NCBI GenBank assembly: GCA_949987735.1
Contig: OX465295.1
Location: 363,074,376 to 363,138,375, forward strand
Direction of reading: 5' to 3'
Source: Leucophora obtusa
Lineage: Eukaryota; Arthropoda; Insecta; Diptera; Anthomyiidae
DNA length: 64,000 bases
Notes under the pieces: model-generated
Seen by the model: only the letters and a program-made list of their open reading frames with translations
What the model was told of the DNA's origin: nothing
The model's database searches: none
Translations under genes and position numbers: made by a program
Part shown: positions 1 to 11,366 of the stretch, piece after piece
Position numbering within the stretch: the stretch's first letter is position 1
How the letters are laid out: every line of letters starts with the position of its first letter

Positions 1-408
1 GACATGGGAATATTACTCAAAGCTGCACGTAGTATACTAGATGTGATCAATAATGTTACAATTTCTTTTCGTCAATACTGTGAGCCTCTACAATTAAAAC
101 GCATCAACTGGGCCATGCTGCTAAAGCCACACAATGAGTTATTATCATTTAAACACAATTTAGATATGGACGGCTATTTGTCGGATTTAACTGGTAGTTC
201 TCGAGCCACAGAAGTATACTATCAATTACAAATTTTGGTAACGCCTGGCAATTCCCTCTTTGAAGCTAGTGTCTCCTACAATTTGGATAAATTAACCATG
301 CATACAAAACTTACGCAAGTATCTCGTGTTAATATTTATGGCTCACAAGCCAATTGTATTTATGACCGTAATCCTGAATTACGTAAATATTGCTATTGTA
401 AACAATAG
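1..408 (+). CDS. DUF229 / sulfatase-like protein, C-terminal part (5' cut by window edge)
   Basis: The frame is open from base 1 to the TAA at 406-408 and has no need of the Met at base 4, so this is the 3' end of a longer coding region; at least 135 residues are present. The C-terminus has a Ser-Arg-(Val)-Asn-Tyr-Gly core, then a Cys and a final Arg-Lys-Tyr-Cys-Tyr-Cys motif. I recall this as the tail of the insect DUF229 family, whose main part is an alkaline phosphatase/sulfatase-like fold, usually secreted or membrane-tethered. That domain is outside the window. The gene points towards eIF2gamma, so the two end convergently about 700 bp apart. The family call rests on the tail only; the open frame itself is secure. 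Confidence 0.6.
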   Translation, partial: DMGILLKAARSILDVINNVTISFRQYCEPLQLKRINWAMLLKPHNELLSFKHNLDMDGYLSDLTGSSRATEVYYQLQILVTPGNSLFEASVSYNLDKLTMHTKLTQVSRVNIYGSQANCIYDRNPELRKYCYCKQ

Positions 409-670
409 CTCCGAATCAATTATATAATAATTTTAAGCCAAAGATTATCAATCAATTTATGTTTCTTTTTTGACTGAACTGTAGATTTTTTTTTTAAACT
501 TAAATTTCAAGTAACATTGTCATAATTTAAATTTGAGAAAAATTTAATTTTAAGTAGTCATTTGTATTAATCGAGTTTTTAGAAATTTAAAAGTACCGAA
601 AATTGTTTTTTTTTTTCTTACTCAACACCCTAGTCTAGAAATATTCACACTATATCGAATATTTATTTAT

Positions 671-698
671 AATAAATTATTTTGTAATTTAAAATAAA
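671..698 (+). terminator. Candidate poly(A) signals of the DUF229-like gene
   Basis: AATAAA occurs at 671-676 and again at about 693-698, 260-290 bp after the stop codon, in an AT-rich 3' UTR (409-780). Otherwise 409-821 shows no gene. Confidence 0.4.
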
Positions 699-821
699 GT
701 TTTAAAATCTCTGTAATGCTTTTTGCAAACAAAAAAAAAAAATAAATACAAACAATTGTTACAGAAATTAAAACTAAATTATTATATATATTTTTTTTTT
801 CTTTGTGGTGTAAAAATGCGT

Positions 822-827
822 TTTATT
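822..827 (-). terminator. Candidate poly(A) signal of eIF2gamma
   Basis: AATAAA on the minus strand lies about 280 bp beyond the eIF2gamma stop. The region 782-1109 is otherwise AT-rich UTR/intergenic sequence. Confidence 0.35.
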
Positions 828-1109
828 TTTTGCCTTAACAATGAAGTTAATTTCATATAAAAAAAATTAAACAAAGAAACAAATTTCTTTTTCTGTTTTC
901 TCAAAACCACAATAGTAAAAATTATGAACATTTGAAAGTTAAATGGATTGCGATACGACGTTGTTACTGTTGGTAGTAATAATGATAATAATCTAGCATA
1001 TATTGTAGAAATTTTTGCTTCCCTTTTAGTCATCCCTATAAAAGGATCTTCTCCGAGATTTCGATAAATCCAATACAAAAAATATTAATTTAAGAAAATA
1101 TAATAAACT

Positions 1110-4100
1110 TTAATTTGAAATTTGTTTTGAAACTGGAGCTTGTCTATCAACAACAGGTTGTATAGTTTTTCCACCAAATATCTGACCCCAACCGATTAAA
1201 CTGTAAAAAAAGATGTATTTAAAAATTTCTAAATTTTTTACAAAATCAGTATCAAAAACTAACCGCCAATGTTTTTCCACACGACGACTGAGCGCAATCT
1301 TTTCACCCTTTTCCGTACACACCGGTGTAGTGAGTACAATTTTCGCTAAATCACCCCTTGTTGCGGAAATGCGACCTCCAGTACTTAGAGAACCAATGTT
1401 AACTAAAAGAATTTCATTCTTTTGTAGTTTTTCAACACGTGCGGCCTTTTTGTCACCATCCGTGCGTACACCCAACAAACGGCGCAACAAATAGTAGGAA
1501 ATTTCCAATTCTATATAGATTTCGGGTAATTGCCCAACTGCACCCAATACTTGACCTACCAAACGATCGGCACGACATAGTGTGGGATCAATTTTAGTAC
1601 CCACGCCGATTAAACCACCAGGCACAGCATACTGTAATTCATTTGTTTCAGCATACAAGGAGACAATGCGTGAAAAGATGGGACGACAAGTGATATTACC
1701 TTCACTGTCCTTGGTTACAACACCAGGACGTACTTCAATTTCCTGCCCAACTTTTAAGACACCACATAAAATTGAACCACCAGCTACGCCACCTTTCAAA
1801 TCATTTACTTCACAGCCGGGTTTGTTGACATCAAATGAACGAATGACAATTAACCTGGGTGGAGCATTAAAGTCACGTTGTGGTACAGGAATTTTTTTGA
1901 CAATATATTCACATAGTACCTGTAGGAAGAAAATTGTAATCAGTAATTATACTTTACTTCTTAACAAACATACTTTTTTTCTTAACATACAATATTCAGG
2001 CATGTGATGAATATCGAAAACGATCTGATTTTCAATGGTTAATATTTTACAATCTGTACAATACCAATTATTTTTTATTTGATTATTAAGATGTTCTGTG
2101 TCAAATAAACCGATAAATAATAATTTGAAGCCAATTTTATTTTCGTGAAACTAATTATTCTAGATTGAAAAACTGTTCATTTTCGATTTTCATCACACCC
2201 CTGGTTGTGAGGATATTCTAATATATAAATAAATTATTTTTAAGCTTTTTCCTTAAATACTATTAAACTTACATCAATATTATATTTCAACTGGGCCGAT
2301 ATGGGTATTATAGGTGCACCCTCTGCTACAGTACCCTGCACAAATTTTGTAATGTCTTCATATTGTTCCTTGGCCTGTGACTCTTTAACTAAATCGATTT
2401 TATTTTGTAAAATCAAAATCTGTTTCAATTTCATAATTTCAATAGCAGCCAAATGTTCTGAAGTTTGAGGCTGGGGGCACGATTCATTGCCGGCAATCAA
2501 AAGCAGAGCGGCGTCCATAACAGCAGCACCGTTCAACATAGTAGCCATAAGAATGTCGTGACCGGGGCAATCGACAAAACTCACATGACGTATCAGTCTA
2601 AAGCGACCAGTACACGAAGGACGAGCACAGGGGAAGCTGTCGTCTTTGCTAGAACTGTCGGAAACAAAACATGCGGGACGTGGACATTTCGGATTGTCGC
2701 ATTTATAAATTTTGGCATTAGCGTAACCTAGATAAGTATGTTAATTTAAATTTTGATAGCAAGTGGAAAAATGTACATAATTAATTTTAATAAAAAAAAA
2801 TCGTTTACATTCTTCTCTAGTCATTTTTATTTTCAAAAAAAGTATTGTTATTTAATCCTAAGTTTATAAAATTTTAAACTCCCGTATTAGAAAATTTTAA
2901 ATAATTACTTAATGAAAATTTGAAAAGAAAATCAACTTGGTCAACTGAATAATTATGTACTTAACAAAATAAAATAAAAATTTATAATAGGAAAAAAACA
3001 TAATGTTGTGAATGATGATCATGGAGTGCGTTGATTAATAATAATTAAAATAAGACTTTGCGACAATTATTTGCTCCACAGCGGCAAGTGACTTTTTCGG
3101 CTTCTGAAAGATTTTCATATTCATCCTCATCTATATAACCGCGTATATAATCAAATGTCAATTCCTCTCCTGCCTTAATAGGTCTTAAAGTGAAAAAGGC
3201 CAGTCGTGGCATGTTAATATCTAGATTGTCAATCCAAAATGGAAATACCGATAGATTGGGATCACAGGAATGATTAAAGAAATGACCAATATTTCCTTGA
3301 ACTGCCGCATCTATTGTATATAGGCTATCGGCTGTGCTATTATAGTCCAAATCAAATAGATAAGTACGACCTATGGCATCATACTTTTTGCCACGTTCGT
3401 TAGCTTCATCTACAGTTATAATTTCGCCCATATACTCGCCAACATAAACACCCTTGCGAATAGGCTTTTCAGCTCGAACCCCCCAGCCACGACCATTGGA
3501 AGTCTTGAAAAGACAAAGATCATTTTGACGGCCCTTTTGGATAACTCGATTTGCACAGTCATCTGTGCACTGACATGCTGAGTTGCATTCATAAATGGCC
3601 TCACCGGGATAAAGACGTAAACGTCCATTTTTTTCATAGGCAAAATAACTAGCAGCCATTCGTGCACAGCATTTTGAAGACGGAGCACAACCGTCAATGC
3701 ACTTACAACCAATTGTTGGAATATTTACAATTTCCACATCCTTGCCAGCAACATTTTCGGCAATATATTGAAAGTTTGGATCTAAAATATCCAAATCGAC
3801 ATTATTTTCTACAGCAATTGGTGAATCATGTTCTACTTGATTCATACGTTTTTGCCATTCCTGTATCAAAGACAATTGTTGTTTTCTTTTGTAATACCAC
3901 GGCTCCTTAAGCTTCGCCTGCAGTGCACGTTTTCTGATTTTATCTGGTTCTCGTTGACAACGGGAACCAGATAAAATAAATTGAGCCAACAAAATCAAAT
4001 CTGCTTTTAATTTCAATGGGTCATATTCATCCAAGTCTTTGATATTGATTTCGCTGGCCTTTAAGGCAAGAGATTCCGTTTTAATTTGATCTTCAATATC

Positions 4101-7100
4101 ATGGGTAATTTTTGCTATAGCATATTCGTGTAACAACATCATATTTTCGATAAAATTATCCAAGAGCGCACATTCGCTTAAGTTGCTTAAAGTTTCCCAG
4201 GTATTTTCATTTTTTGAATAATTTAACCATTTTACATAGAACAAAGGTTCTCCATTAACAGATTCCAGACTTTCTATACTTTCCACAACATATTCTTGTT
4301 TACGTTTCTTTGAGGCAGAAGTTGTTGTGCTGCTGCTACATATGGAAGAACTTCTTCGACGTTTCTGGGCTTTTTGTTTTGTGTCTACACTACCCAGATT
4401 GGTTGAGGTTAAACGGGCTGCCAATGACTTCAAGGGAGATCTATTGCGTACAAATGTATCTCCACTACAAATAGATGAACTGTCATGACTTTCATAGCCA
4501 CTGCTGGGACTGCTAGAAGGACCACGCATACGTCCTATATCCGTTGATAAGGATGTTGTACTATGTGTACGATTTTGATATTCTAGATCTTCTCGTTGTT
4601 TTTGTAGTCTCATCAACTGCAGTTGTTTTCGTCTTTGCCACCGTTTAGCTTCTTGTTGAACCTCAAATTCCTTTAATAATTTGGGTGAAGCCAGCAGAGC
4701 TTGCATGCGTTGAGGACTAATGCGTTCTGCAAAATTTCCCGACGCAACACACGCAGAAAAAACGGACACGCGCAAACCGAAAAATGCAAAAACAAAATAA
4801 AAACGGAAAAAATAAATTTAATTGCTGGTAAATTTATACAAAACACAAATTTAAGAAAATATTTAAAATGTTTTGAATTCTAAACAAACAAAAACCAATT
4901 TTATACCCTATCAAATATTTAAAGACAAAGGAAATATATTAAACAATAAAATCCAGCAATTTATCAGATTAAGAAAACAAATTACAAGAAGTTTTACAGA
5001 ACGCATTGTCCAGCCTAAATTTGTATTAACTTTAAAATGGCAGAAAAGTCTAAAGAAAAAAATTTGCAAAGTATGAAGCTCTGTTATTTTCTGAAATAAC
5101 CGCGTAAGTCACAAAATCAATTTTTTTAGGAAAGCCAAAATAACGTTCCATTTTAAATTACGGGCTTGGTATGAAATTTGTTTTGACAGTCATGTAGATA
5201 CATATGTATATGTATGATGTTATAAAAGGTTTATAGAAAATTTTAGGCAAAAATCCCAAAAAGACGAGATCCTAGAGAAAAATTAAAAAAAGGGTAAAGT
5301 AAAATTTATGCTACAATGGGAACTTAGTCTGTGCAGATATAACAAAGTATTTGGTGCATATACGTCGTTTTTGCTGAGAACTACTTTAGCTAACACTAAA
5401 GTTAATCATGGATGGTAACCGAAACGAATGCGGTTATCGTTAGGGTAACGATATTTTGGGTTATTTCGGTAACGGTATTTTAAGGGTAACGCTATTTCAT
5501 TTATTTCGGTATCGGTATTTTAAGGATAACGGTATTTGAGTTATTTCGGTAACGGTATTTTAAAGACAACGATATTTGGGTTATTTCGATAACGGTATTT
5601 TAAGGTTAACGGTATTTCAGTTATATCGGTAACGGTTTTTTAAGGGTAACGGTAGTCAGTTATTTCGATGCATCCCGCAATTTTTTTTTTACAAAAAATA
5701 AACGAGATTAAAAACAAAACCAATTTATCAACTTAATGTTCAAAAAATACTCAATAACCACGTGAAATTGGCAAAAGCAGAAAATTAAAAATAACGGTAA
5801 CGATATTTTAGGGATAGCGGTATTTCATTTGTTTCGGTAACGGTATTTTAGGGGTATTGATATTTAATTTATTTCGGTATCGGTATTTTAAGGATAACGG
5901 TATTTCAGTTACTTCGGTAACGGTATTTTAAGGATAACAGTATTCCGTGTATTTCGGTAGCGGTATTTTAGGGGTAACGGTAGTCAGTTGAAAGGGTTTT
6001 GAATCGATAACGGTATTGCCTACCAACCCTGCTCAAAATCGAAAAAAAATAATATTCGTGGTTATTGCAGAAAATCAAAGAGTCTTGAAGCAAGATTTTT
6101 CAAATTTCTTGAAAGTTTTTGAAAATCTTACTTCTACGACGTAACGCGTAACTCGTTTTGAAGACAATCTCGAATTTGAAAAATTACGATAATAAAAATA
6201 AAAAGCGCGTTTAATATTTTTCCATTATATATTAAATGAGAAAATAAGTAATAGTGTTGGTTTTCTTAATATTTACGTTTTTTCCAAAAGGGTATACATG
6301 TGCGTTCTACATATAATTTTGAGGTGAAAGTTTTAAGCTTTAAGTTACAATTACTTGATTTTATATACTTTTTTTAGTTTCAAATTAAAATTCTTATTCC
6401 CGCTATTGTTTTAGAACCACCGTGGCATATAGAAGAAAGAAGAAATTCGAATACTATTATTTTTGTACGAAACTATATTGGATGTTTACTATATTTTAAA
6501 TATCATAAAAAATTAAATTGTTAATTTGCTTAAAAATTATATGATATGTATAAATATAAAATTAAATGATAGGGATATTGTTGATTTTTCTTTCGGAATA
6601 GTAAAATATAAATACCATACGGGAAATTTTAACAAACTGTCACCGAACTGATCCACAAGAGGTTAATTTCCCCCTCCTATGACAACGCCATGTAAAAGTG
6701 ACCAGTCTATTTCATATAAAGGGGCCAGTTCGGTGACAATTTGTTAAAATTTCCCGTAGGGTATGTATGTATGTATATTTTTTTTTTTTTGAAATATTTA
6801 AATGACTCGAGAAAAATAATTAAAATAGAGAACATATTTAATTAATCAAAATTTATGTTACAGAGAGCTTCATGCAAGAATTAATAAATCTTTTAAAAAA
6901 AGGAAAAGTACCTATCGCTTTAAAAAGGTAAATATTTTTAAAATTTGAAGAAATTTTTTATCGGCAAATTGCCGTTTTCACCCCTTTCCATTTTGCCAGA
7001 AACAGAAATAGATTTCCTGATACACGCGTCAAACTTTTACAAGGAATGAAGAATGATACATATTTATAATTACCAAATATTTTCCTACGTGTAGCTCTCT

Positions 7101-7924
7101 GTAATTTAATTAATATATGAGATAACCTATAATTAAAACTTACCGAGTTTAATGGTAATATTTCTTTCCAATTCATTTTTGAAACGAACAGTTTGTACGC
7201 CCGAAATAGCTTTAACCACTGTTGATTTACCGTGGGCTACATGACCTATAGTACCAATATTAATAGTAGCCTGTCTTGAAATTACCTCAGGAGAAAGGGG
7301 AGTTAAATTGCTGACATCCTAAAGAAAAAACAATATATTAAAAAAATAATACAAAATTAACCATTAAATCACATAATTCTATTGAAACTTTAAAAAAATC
7401 GTATAATCAGCCTACCCAACCACCCCACATTAATAGCAACATCAGTGTTGAATTGTCGTGGCAAATTTTGAGGTTAGAGCCTTCTATATATTTAAAATTG
7501 CATCAGAAAACAAATGTTTGGCGGAAGGAAAATCTTCACTAGAACAATAAAAATCCACGCAAAAACCCATACATAAAGGAATTTCCCAGCGCATTGTACG
7601 TCTTAAGAAAAATACTAAAAAAAAAAGCGCCACGTGCAGAAAACGAAGCCAAGCAAATATAATGAATGCTAAAACCATAGCATAATGCTAAAATCATTTT
7701 CAAAGAACTATTGCAAAAATGCCTTAATAAACATAACACATTAAACATTTTTAATTCTGAAAATTTTCTTTCACCATGCTCTCCAAAACCATTTTTATGC
7801 TTTTACGCTAGTAGCAGCTGGTGATTTGGGCAGAGATTTTTGCCTTTTCACAACTTACCAAATTGCTGAGATCCTGCTGTTGCAAATTTGAATTGACACC
7901 AATTTGATTTTCCGCTGTGGACAT
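1110..7924 (-). CDS. eIF2gamma: Eukaryotic translation initiation factor 2 subunit gamma, five exons
   Basis: Coding exons (minus strand) are 7859-7924, 7144-7318, 2273-2727, 1264-1919 and 1110-1200. All have GT/AG borders and join in frame to 480 residues, close to the fly orthologue length. The protein is the GTP- and Met-tRNAi-binding subunit of eIF2 and acts in the cytoplasm. Visible GTPase motifs are the P-loop GHVAHGKST at residues 47-55, DCPGHD at about 133-138, NKID at 189-192 and SAQ at 224-226. A Cys cluster at about 90-119 fits the family's zinc-binding insert. Exon 4 holds the conserved beta-barrel domains, with the KHWR/LIGWGQ junction across the last intron. Intron 4 is only 63 bp and has no in-frame stop, so it can be misread as coding. 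The start is the first ATG of exon 1. The 4.4-kb intron 2 contains the Su(var)3-9 exon. Confidence 0.95.
1997..2203. mobile_element. MITE with CAGG-TGTGATGA termini in eIF2gamma intron 3
   Basis: The left end reads CAGGCATGTGATGA and the right end, reversed, reads CAGGGGTGTGATGA, both followed by an ATCGAAAA-like stretch. The element is 207 bp and has no coding capacity. No target duplication is visible. A related element with ATGTGAT and CGATCG stretches lies at about 31150-31380. The C-A-G-G start is hAT-like, but the class is inferred. Confidence 0.55.
3045..7924 (-). CDS. Su(var)3-9: Su(var)3-9 histone H3K9 methyltransferase, sharing its first two exons with eIF2gamma
   Basis: The exons are 7859-7924, 7144-7318 (both shared with eIF2gamma) and 3045-4726. 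Exon 2 ends one base into a codon. The acceptor ending in TTTTGCAG at 4727-4734 supplies AA, giving GAA (Glu81) and an open frame to 640 residues; the Drosophila melanogaster protein is about 635. In the joined protein a basic Arg/Gln-rich stretch follows the shared 80 residues. Then come a chromodomain at about 225-276 (aromatic YVKW and NTWE motifs), a Cys-rich pre-SET at 417-475, SET at about 487-609 with NHSCDPN at 565-571, and post-SET CRCGANNCRK at 628-637. All catalytic and zinc-binding landmarks are present. It methylates H3K9 in heterochromatin. An independent reading from a Met at 4775 is possible but the splice phase argues against it. Confidence 0.93.
4776..5406. other. Intron sequence between eIF2gamma exon 2 and the Su(var)3-9 exon
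   Basis: This AT-rich stretch of eIF2gamma intron 2 shows no gene or element that I can bound. Confidence 0.5.
5407..6031. mobile_element. hAT-like MITE carrying a degenerate GGTAACGGTATTTTA minisatellite
   Basis: The element opens with CATGGATGGTAACCG and closes, read in reverse, with CAGGGTTGGTAGGCAATACC. Almost all of the inside is a degenerate tandem array with units of roughly 30-40 bp built on TTTCGGTAACGGTATTTTAAGG, broken by a short unique stretch at about 5670-5790. It is an inverted relative of the element at 29937-30504. Flanking 8-mers do not match here, so this copy is old or its ends have decayed. It lies in eIF2gamma intron 2, upstream of the Su(var)3-9 exon acceptor. Confidence 0.75.
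6615..6761. mobile_element. Short MITE of the CCCTACGGGAAATTT family
   Basis: Inverted ends start CC(A/C)TACGGGAAATTTTAAC and include a CACCGAACTG block on both sides, 147 bp in all. The larger compound relatives at 40315-40781 and 43238-43704 share the ends and the core (a CATGGCGTTGTCATAGGAGG block). Confidence 0.75.
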
Positions 7925-9180
7925 TTTATAATTGTTTATTATAACACTTATTCAAATAATTAATAAAAGAATTCTATAAACTCCCTTACGCCTTTCATTA
8001 AAATTTACCGACACTAAAAAGAATTGTAAAAATGTTTAAGCGGAACAAATGTTGTCATATGCGAGAATGAGATAAATGTATATTGATAGAGTTGTGTCGT
8101 TCATGAACGAACTAGTTCATTTGAACGGTTCAGTTTTTTCAACGACATCGTTCACTATTATTCGTTCTTTTCGTTCAGACGGTCAATTCGTCCTCTTTTT
8201 ATTTGTCGAAAATTTGTATCTTTTTTCAATTAATTACATCAAAATTAATATAAACAAGTAACATGTAGTCCGCCAGTAAATTGTCAAACGAACGACGAAA
8301 ATGGGCATTGCATTTTCTGACGAATGTTCCTTCGTGTGTATCAATGTATCGTGCTGAAATTCGTGTTAAAAATCTTTTGAATTTGATTTGAACATTGCTT
8401 CTATGGTGTGTTCGGCAGATACAATTTAATAGTCAACAGTTCTACAACAGTTGTACAACTATCTGCTGAACGACCTGATCACTAACCGCTCAGTCTGAGC
8501 GCTCAGGTAGCGCTGTCATATTTTGGTAGCGTAAAAAAAGTTTGCTACTTCTGATCAATAAGTGATACATTTGTTGTTGTCCATTAACAATAAAAATTGT
8601 TTTGTATGAATGACCAATAAAAACAGACAAATATAATTTGAAAATAAAAATTAAAAAAAATAAAAGCAAACTATAGAAAAAGTGTATTTAAAAACAAAAC
8701 AAAGAAATCATCGTTCAGCAGAGTAAGTAATCACAAAGCGCTACAAGTCACCGGTATCAGTTTAAGGTTTCTCTGCCGAATGCTACCTATGTTTAATGTT
8801 TTTGCTGTGTTAGTTCATTGAGAGCAATCGTACTGTGAGGTGCTTTTGTAATTTGTGCATTAAAGAAAATAAAAGAGACGAAAATCGCGACAATTCCAAA
8901 TAATGAAAACTGCATTAAATTTAAAACGGAGTATAAAAATTTACAAAAATTATGGGACATAAAATGTGATAGCTAAAAAGTAAAACTAAAAAAGCATACA
9001 CACATACATTTAATTTTTTTGGATCGTCTTTTAAGAATTTTATTAGCATTAGGATATTACTGTTTTTTTATAAATCCATTATTAATGTTTATACAGTTGA
9101 TCAATTTAATTTCACTCGTTCGATTAGAAATCCCCAGATAATACCACCTATAAGGCATTTAAATATTTTTGTGAAATCAT
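7925..9180. other. eIF2gamma/Su(var)3-9 upstream region and start of the intergenic spacer
   Basis: This region should hold the shared promoter of eIF2gamma and Su(var)3-9, but I see no convincing TATA box. At 8090-8380 there are repeated GTTCA(T)GAACGA-type words in both orientations. At about 8408-8783 a TTCGGCAGA...TCTGCCGAA pair may mark a short inverted-repeat element. No gene is seen. Confidence 0.4.
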
Positions 9181-9182
9181 TT

Positions 9183-9410
9183 AAGGTTGTGTTTACACTT
9201 GATTCGAAATCCCGACATTTCGCTATTCACCACTCTCAAAAAACAATGAAGCAAAGCATATAAACGTTAAATTTTTATAAAATGTAGTTATTAGAGCTAA
9301 CTATGTGTGTTTTTTTAAAATTTGTACATTTATATGCTTTCCTTCATTGTATTTTCAGAGTGGTGAATAGCGAAATCTCGGGATTTCGATGCAATGTAAA
9401 CGCAACCTCA
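9183..9410. mobile_element. MITE with GGTTG(T/C)GTTTACA termini
   Basis: About 55 bp at each end are inverted copies: GGTTGTGTTTACAC on the left and GGTTGCGTTTACAT on the right in reverse, followed in both by CGAAATCCCGA and a CTATTCACCACTCT block. The left end is preceded by TTAA; the right flank is degenerate. It resembles the TTAA-flanked MITEs at 28590 and 35198. Confidence 0.65.
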
Positions 9411-9779
9411 GATTCGTGTGTCAAGAATATGGAATGCTTTGCCGAGAGAATTGAGAATGTTTAATTATACATTGCTTCAATTCAAGCCCAAATTGGTAGA
9501 ATTTGCGAAACTGCATTTGTTGGAGGTTTTGTAAAATGTATGTTTTTAAAAGTGCGAAAGGAAAGAATGTTGAAATAATATGTATTTATCTTTGTGATAT
9601 TAAGGCTTCTTATGGAAATTGATTCTTGGCATTCACTGTGATTTTACTTTGGTTCTTTTTTTTTTAATTTGTAATTCTTTATTTTATGTGATCTCATATG
9701 CATATGTAATTATGAATTTTTTATATTTCGATTTATTATATATTTTAATAATTAACTTTAATTTTATATAGAAGTTTGT

Positions 9780-9862
9780 TATTTAGTTAGTAGCTTTAAT
9801 TTACCATATAAGGCCCTAAGGGCTCGGTTATGTAATTGAAGAATTAATAAAAAATAAAAAAA
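9780..9862 (+). repeat. 3' tail of a non-LTR retrotransposon (hairpin plus A-rich end)
   Basis: A TTAGTAGCTTTAAT lead is followed by a small hairpin (GGCCCTAAGGGC), CTCGGTTATGTAATTGAA and an A-rich tail. The same module recurs at 12690-12775, 24340-24395, 36221-36320 (-), 38085-38150 (-) and 49610-49690 (-). The 36-kb copy carries a LINE ORF2 end next to it, which identifies the family as a LINE 3' end. Confidence 0.6.
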
Positions 9863-9868
9863 CAAAAG

Positions 9869-10060
9869 GAATTGACTGTAAAAAACAGTAGTTTTTACTG
9901 ATTTTGTCAGTTGTTTTGAAATTTTTGTAGTAACAATTTTTCAGTTAATTTTACGACATTGGTAGTTATTTTTAATGCATTTGTTATTTATTTTTCAACA
10001 GTTAAAAATAACAAAAGTTTTAGTTATTTTAAAGGTAAATACCTTTGTCGCCTTTTTAAC
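9869..10060. repeat. Dispersed repeat with CAGTTA/TAACTG words, copy 1
   Basis: About 190 bp match 54306-54500 closely, including TTTTGTCAGTTGTTTT, an ACGACATTG block and TTATTTTAAAG(G/A)TAAATACC. It is non-coding and the element class is unknown. Confidence 0.55.
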
Positions 10061-10349
10061 TGCATATCCTATTGTTTTAACTTTCATTTTCAGTAGATTC
10101 TACCGACAAACTTTTGTGAGGGTATCTTTTCTTTGTAGATGCAGAAATCTATATAAAATTTCTTAATATGCAGAAAATGCTTTGAGAATGGTTTGAAAAT
10201 TACAGTTAAAATTTATTTGATGAGCAACCTATTTCTCAATTTGAGAAATACATTTATTATCAAGGCAATCTCAAGCGTATTTTTCTACTCCATAATAATT
10301 TGACAAAAATGCTTGAGAACTAACAAGCCGTTTTTATTGAGAATGCTAT

Positions 10350-11221
10350 CCCAAGAAACATTTTTACGGACTCTCCGGCACGTACGGATTCATGAATCCG
10401 GCTTTTACGGCACGTTAACTGTCCGTAATGTATGTATCCGTCAATCCTTGTACGTATACGGAACATTAACGGACCGTATAAATGGATTTTCGAACACAAT
10501 ACGTTTTAACTCCGTTTTGGTGTATCCCTTTCCGTACCTTTAAATACGGATTTCATCGGTTGCAGTTTTTATTACAAAATAAAAAATTATATTTTTGAAA
10601 AGTCAGTGAGAATATGCAATAGAGGGAATTCTTTCCATCACAACATTAATCAAACAACATCAAGTAACAAGGTAAGATTTATGAAACTTATTGTTTTGTG
10701 TATAACATGTGAGAATTTGCATCGTGTACAGTCAATTAAACCATAACTAATTTATTGTCTCTTTTCCATGTAGATGTTGGATTTTACTCTGGGTCCCTAA
10801 GCGCTGGATAGATAGGTAAACCGAGCCGGATGTGCTAAATATTGTAATTGTATTAATTAGAAATTTATTAATAGTAATTGTATTATTATTTTAAATAATA
10901 AACACATGGTCTATTTTTTTGGAAAAAATCGGTAGGATACGGACAAGGAAATACTCAGTTTTTCACACGACATAACGGTCCGAAAACGGTCCGGCATTGA
11001 CGGACTTTCAGCGGACTTGTCCGTTTTTAACATGAAATAACGGTCCGTAAACGGTCCGTCATTGACGGATTTTCAACGGATTCGAATCAGTTTCGATGTT
11101 CCTTATGTTCCGATTTCTGATCCGTATACGCATCCAGAAAACGGTACGTATACGGAGTTGGATTCCGTTTATGACGGACCGAAAACGTTGCGTAAACGGA
11201 ACGAATTGTTTGTTGGGATTG
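10350..11221. mobile_element. Inverted-repeat element rich in ACGGTCCGT words
   Basis: The left end TCCCAAGAAACA and the right end, reversed, TCCCAACAAACA bound a segment whose outer parts are packed with degenerate CCGTAAACGG / ACGGTCCGT words on both strands, unusually CpG-rich for this window. The middle (about 10560-10910) is ordinary AT-rich sequence. No transposase is present. The boundaries are moderately sure; no target duplication was found. Confidence 0.55.
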
Positions 11222-11366
11222 TTTTGTTGTCGAGAAATAGGCTTTTCTCAACCTTTCCTCAAAGGTAAGGTTTGAAAATAAAATTTGGTATGAATTCGAT
11301 ATTAAATGCTTTTCAATGATTATTGTTTGTTGGGTATGTAATCTATGGTATATTACAATCAACTAA

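Noticed and set aside
782..1078. 98-codon minus-strand frame downstream of eIF2gamma
   Set aside because: AT-rich, no motif, lies in the 3' UTR region.
1201..1263. Reading through 1201-1263 as eIF2gamma coding sequence
   Set aside because: It is open in frame, but it interrupts the conserved KHWR-LIGWGQ junction and has GT/AG borders, so it is an intron.
3045..4775. Su(var)3-9 starting independently at the Met at 4775
   Set aside because: Possible, but the acceptor at 4727 gives exact phase with the shared exon and a length close to the known fly protein.
5400..6040. CRISPR-like array because of regular short repeats
   Set aside because: Repeats are degenerate, without spacers, inside transposon ends, in an animal genome.
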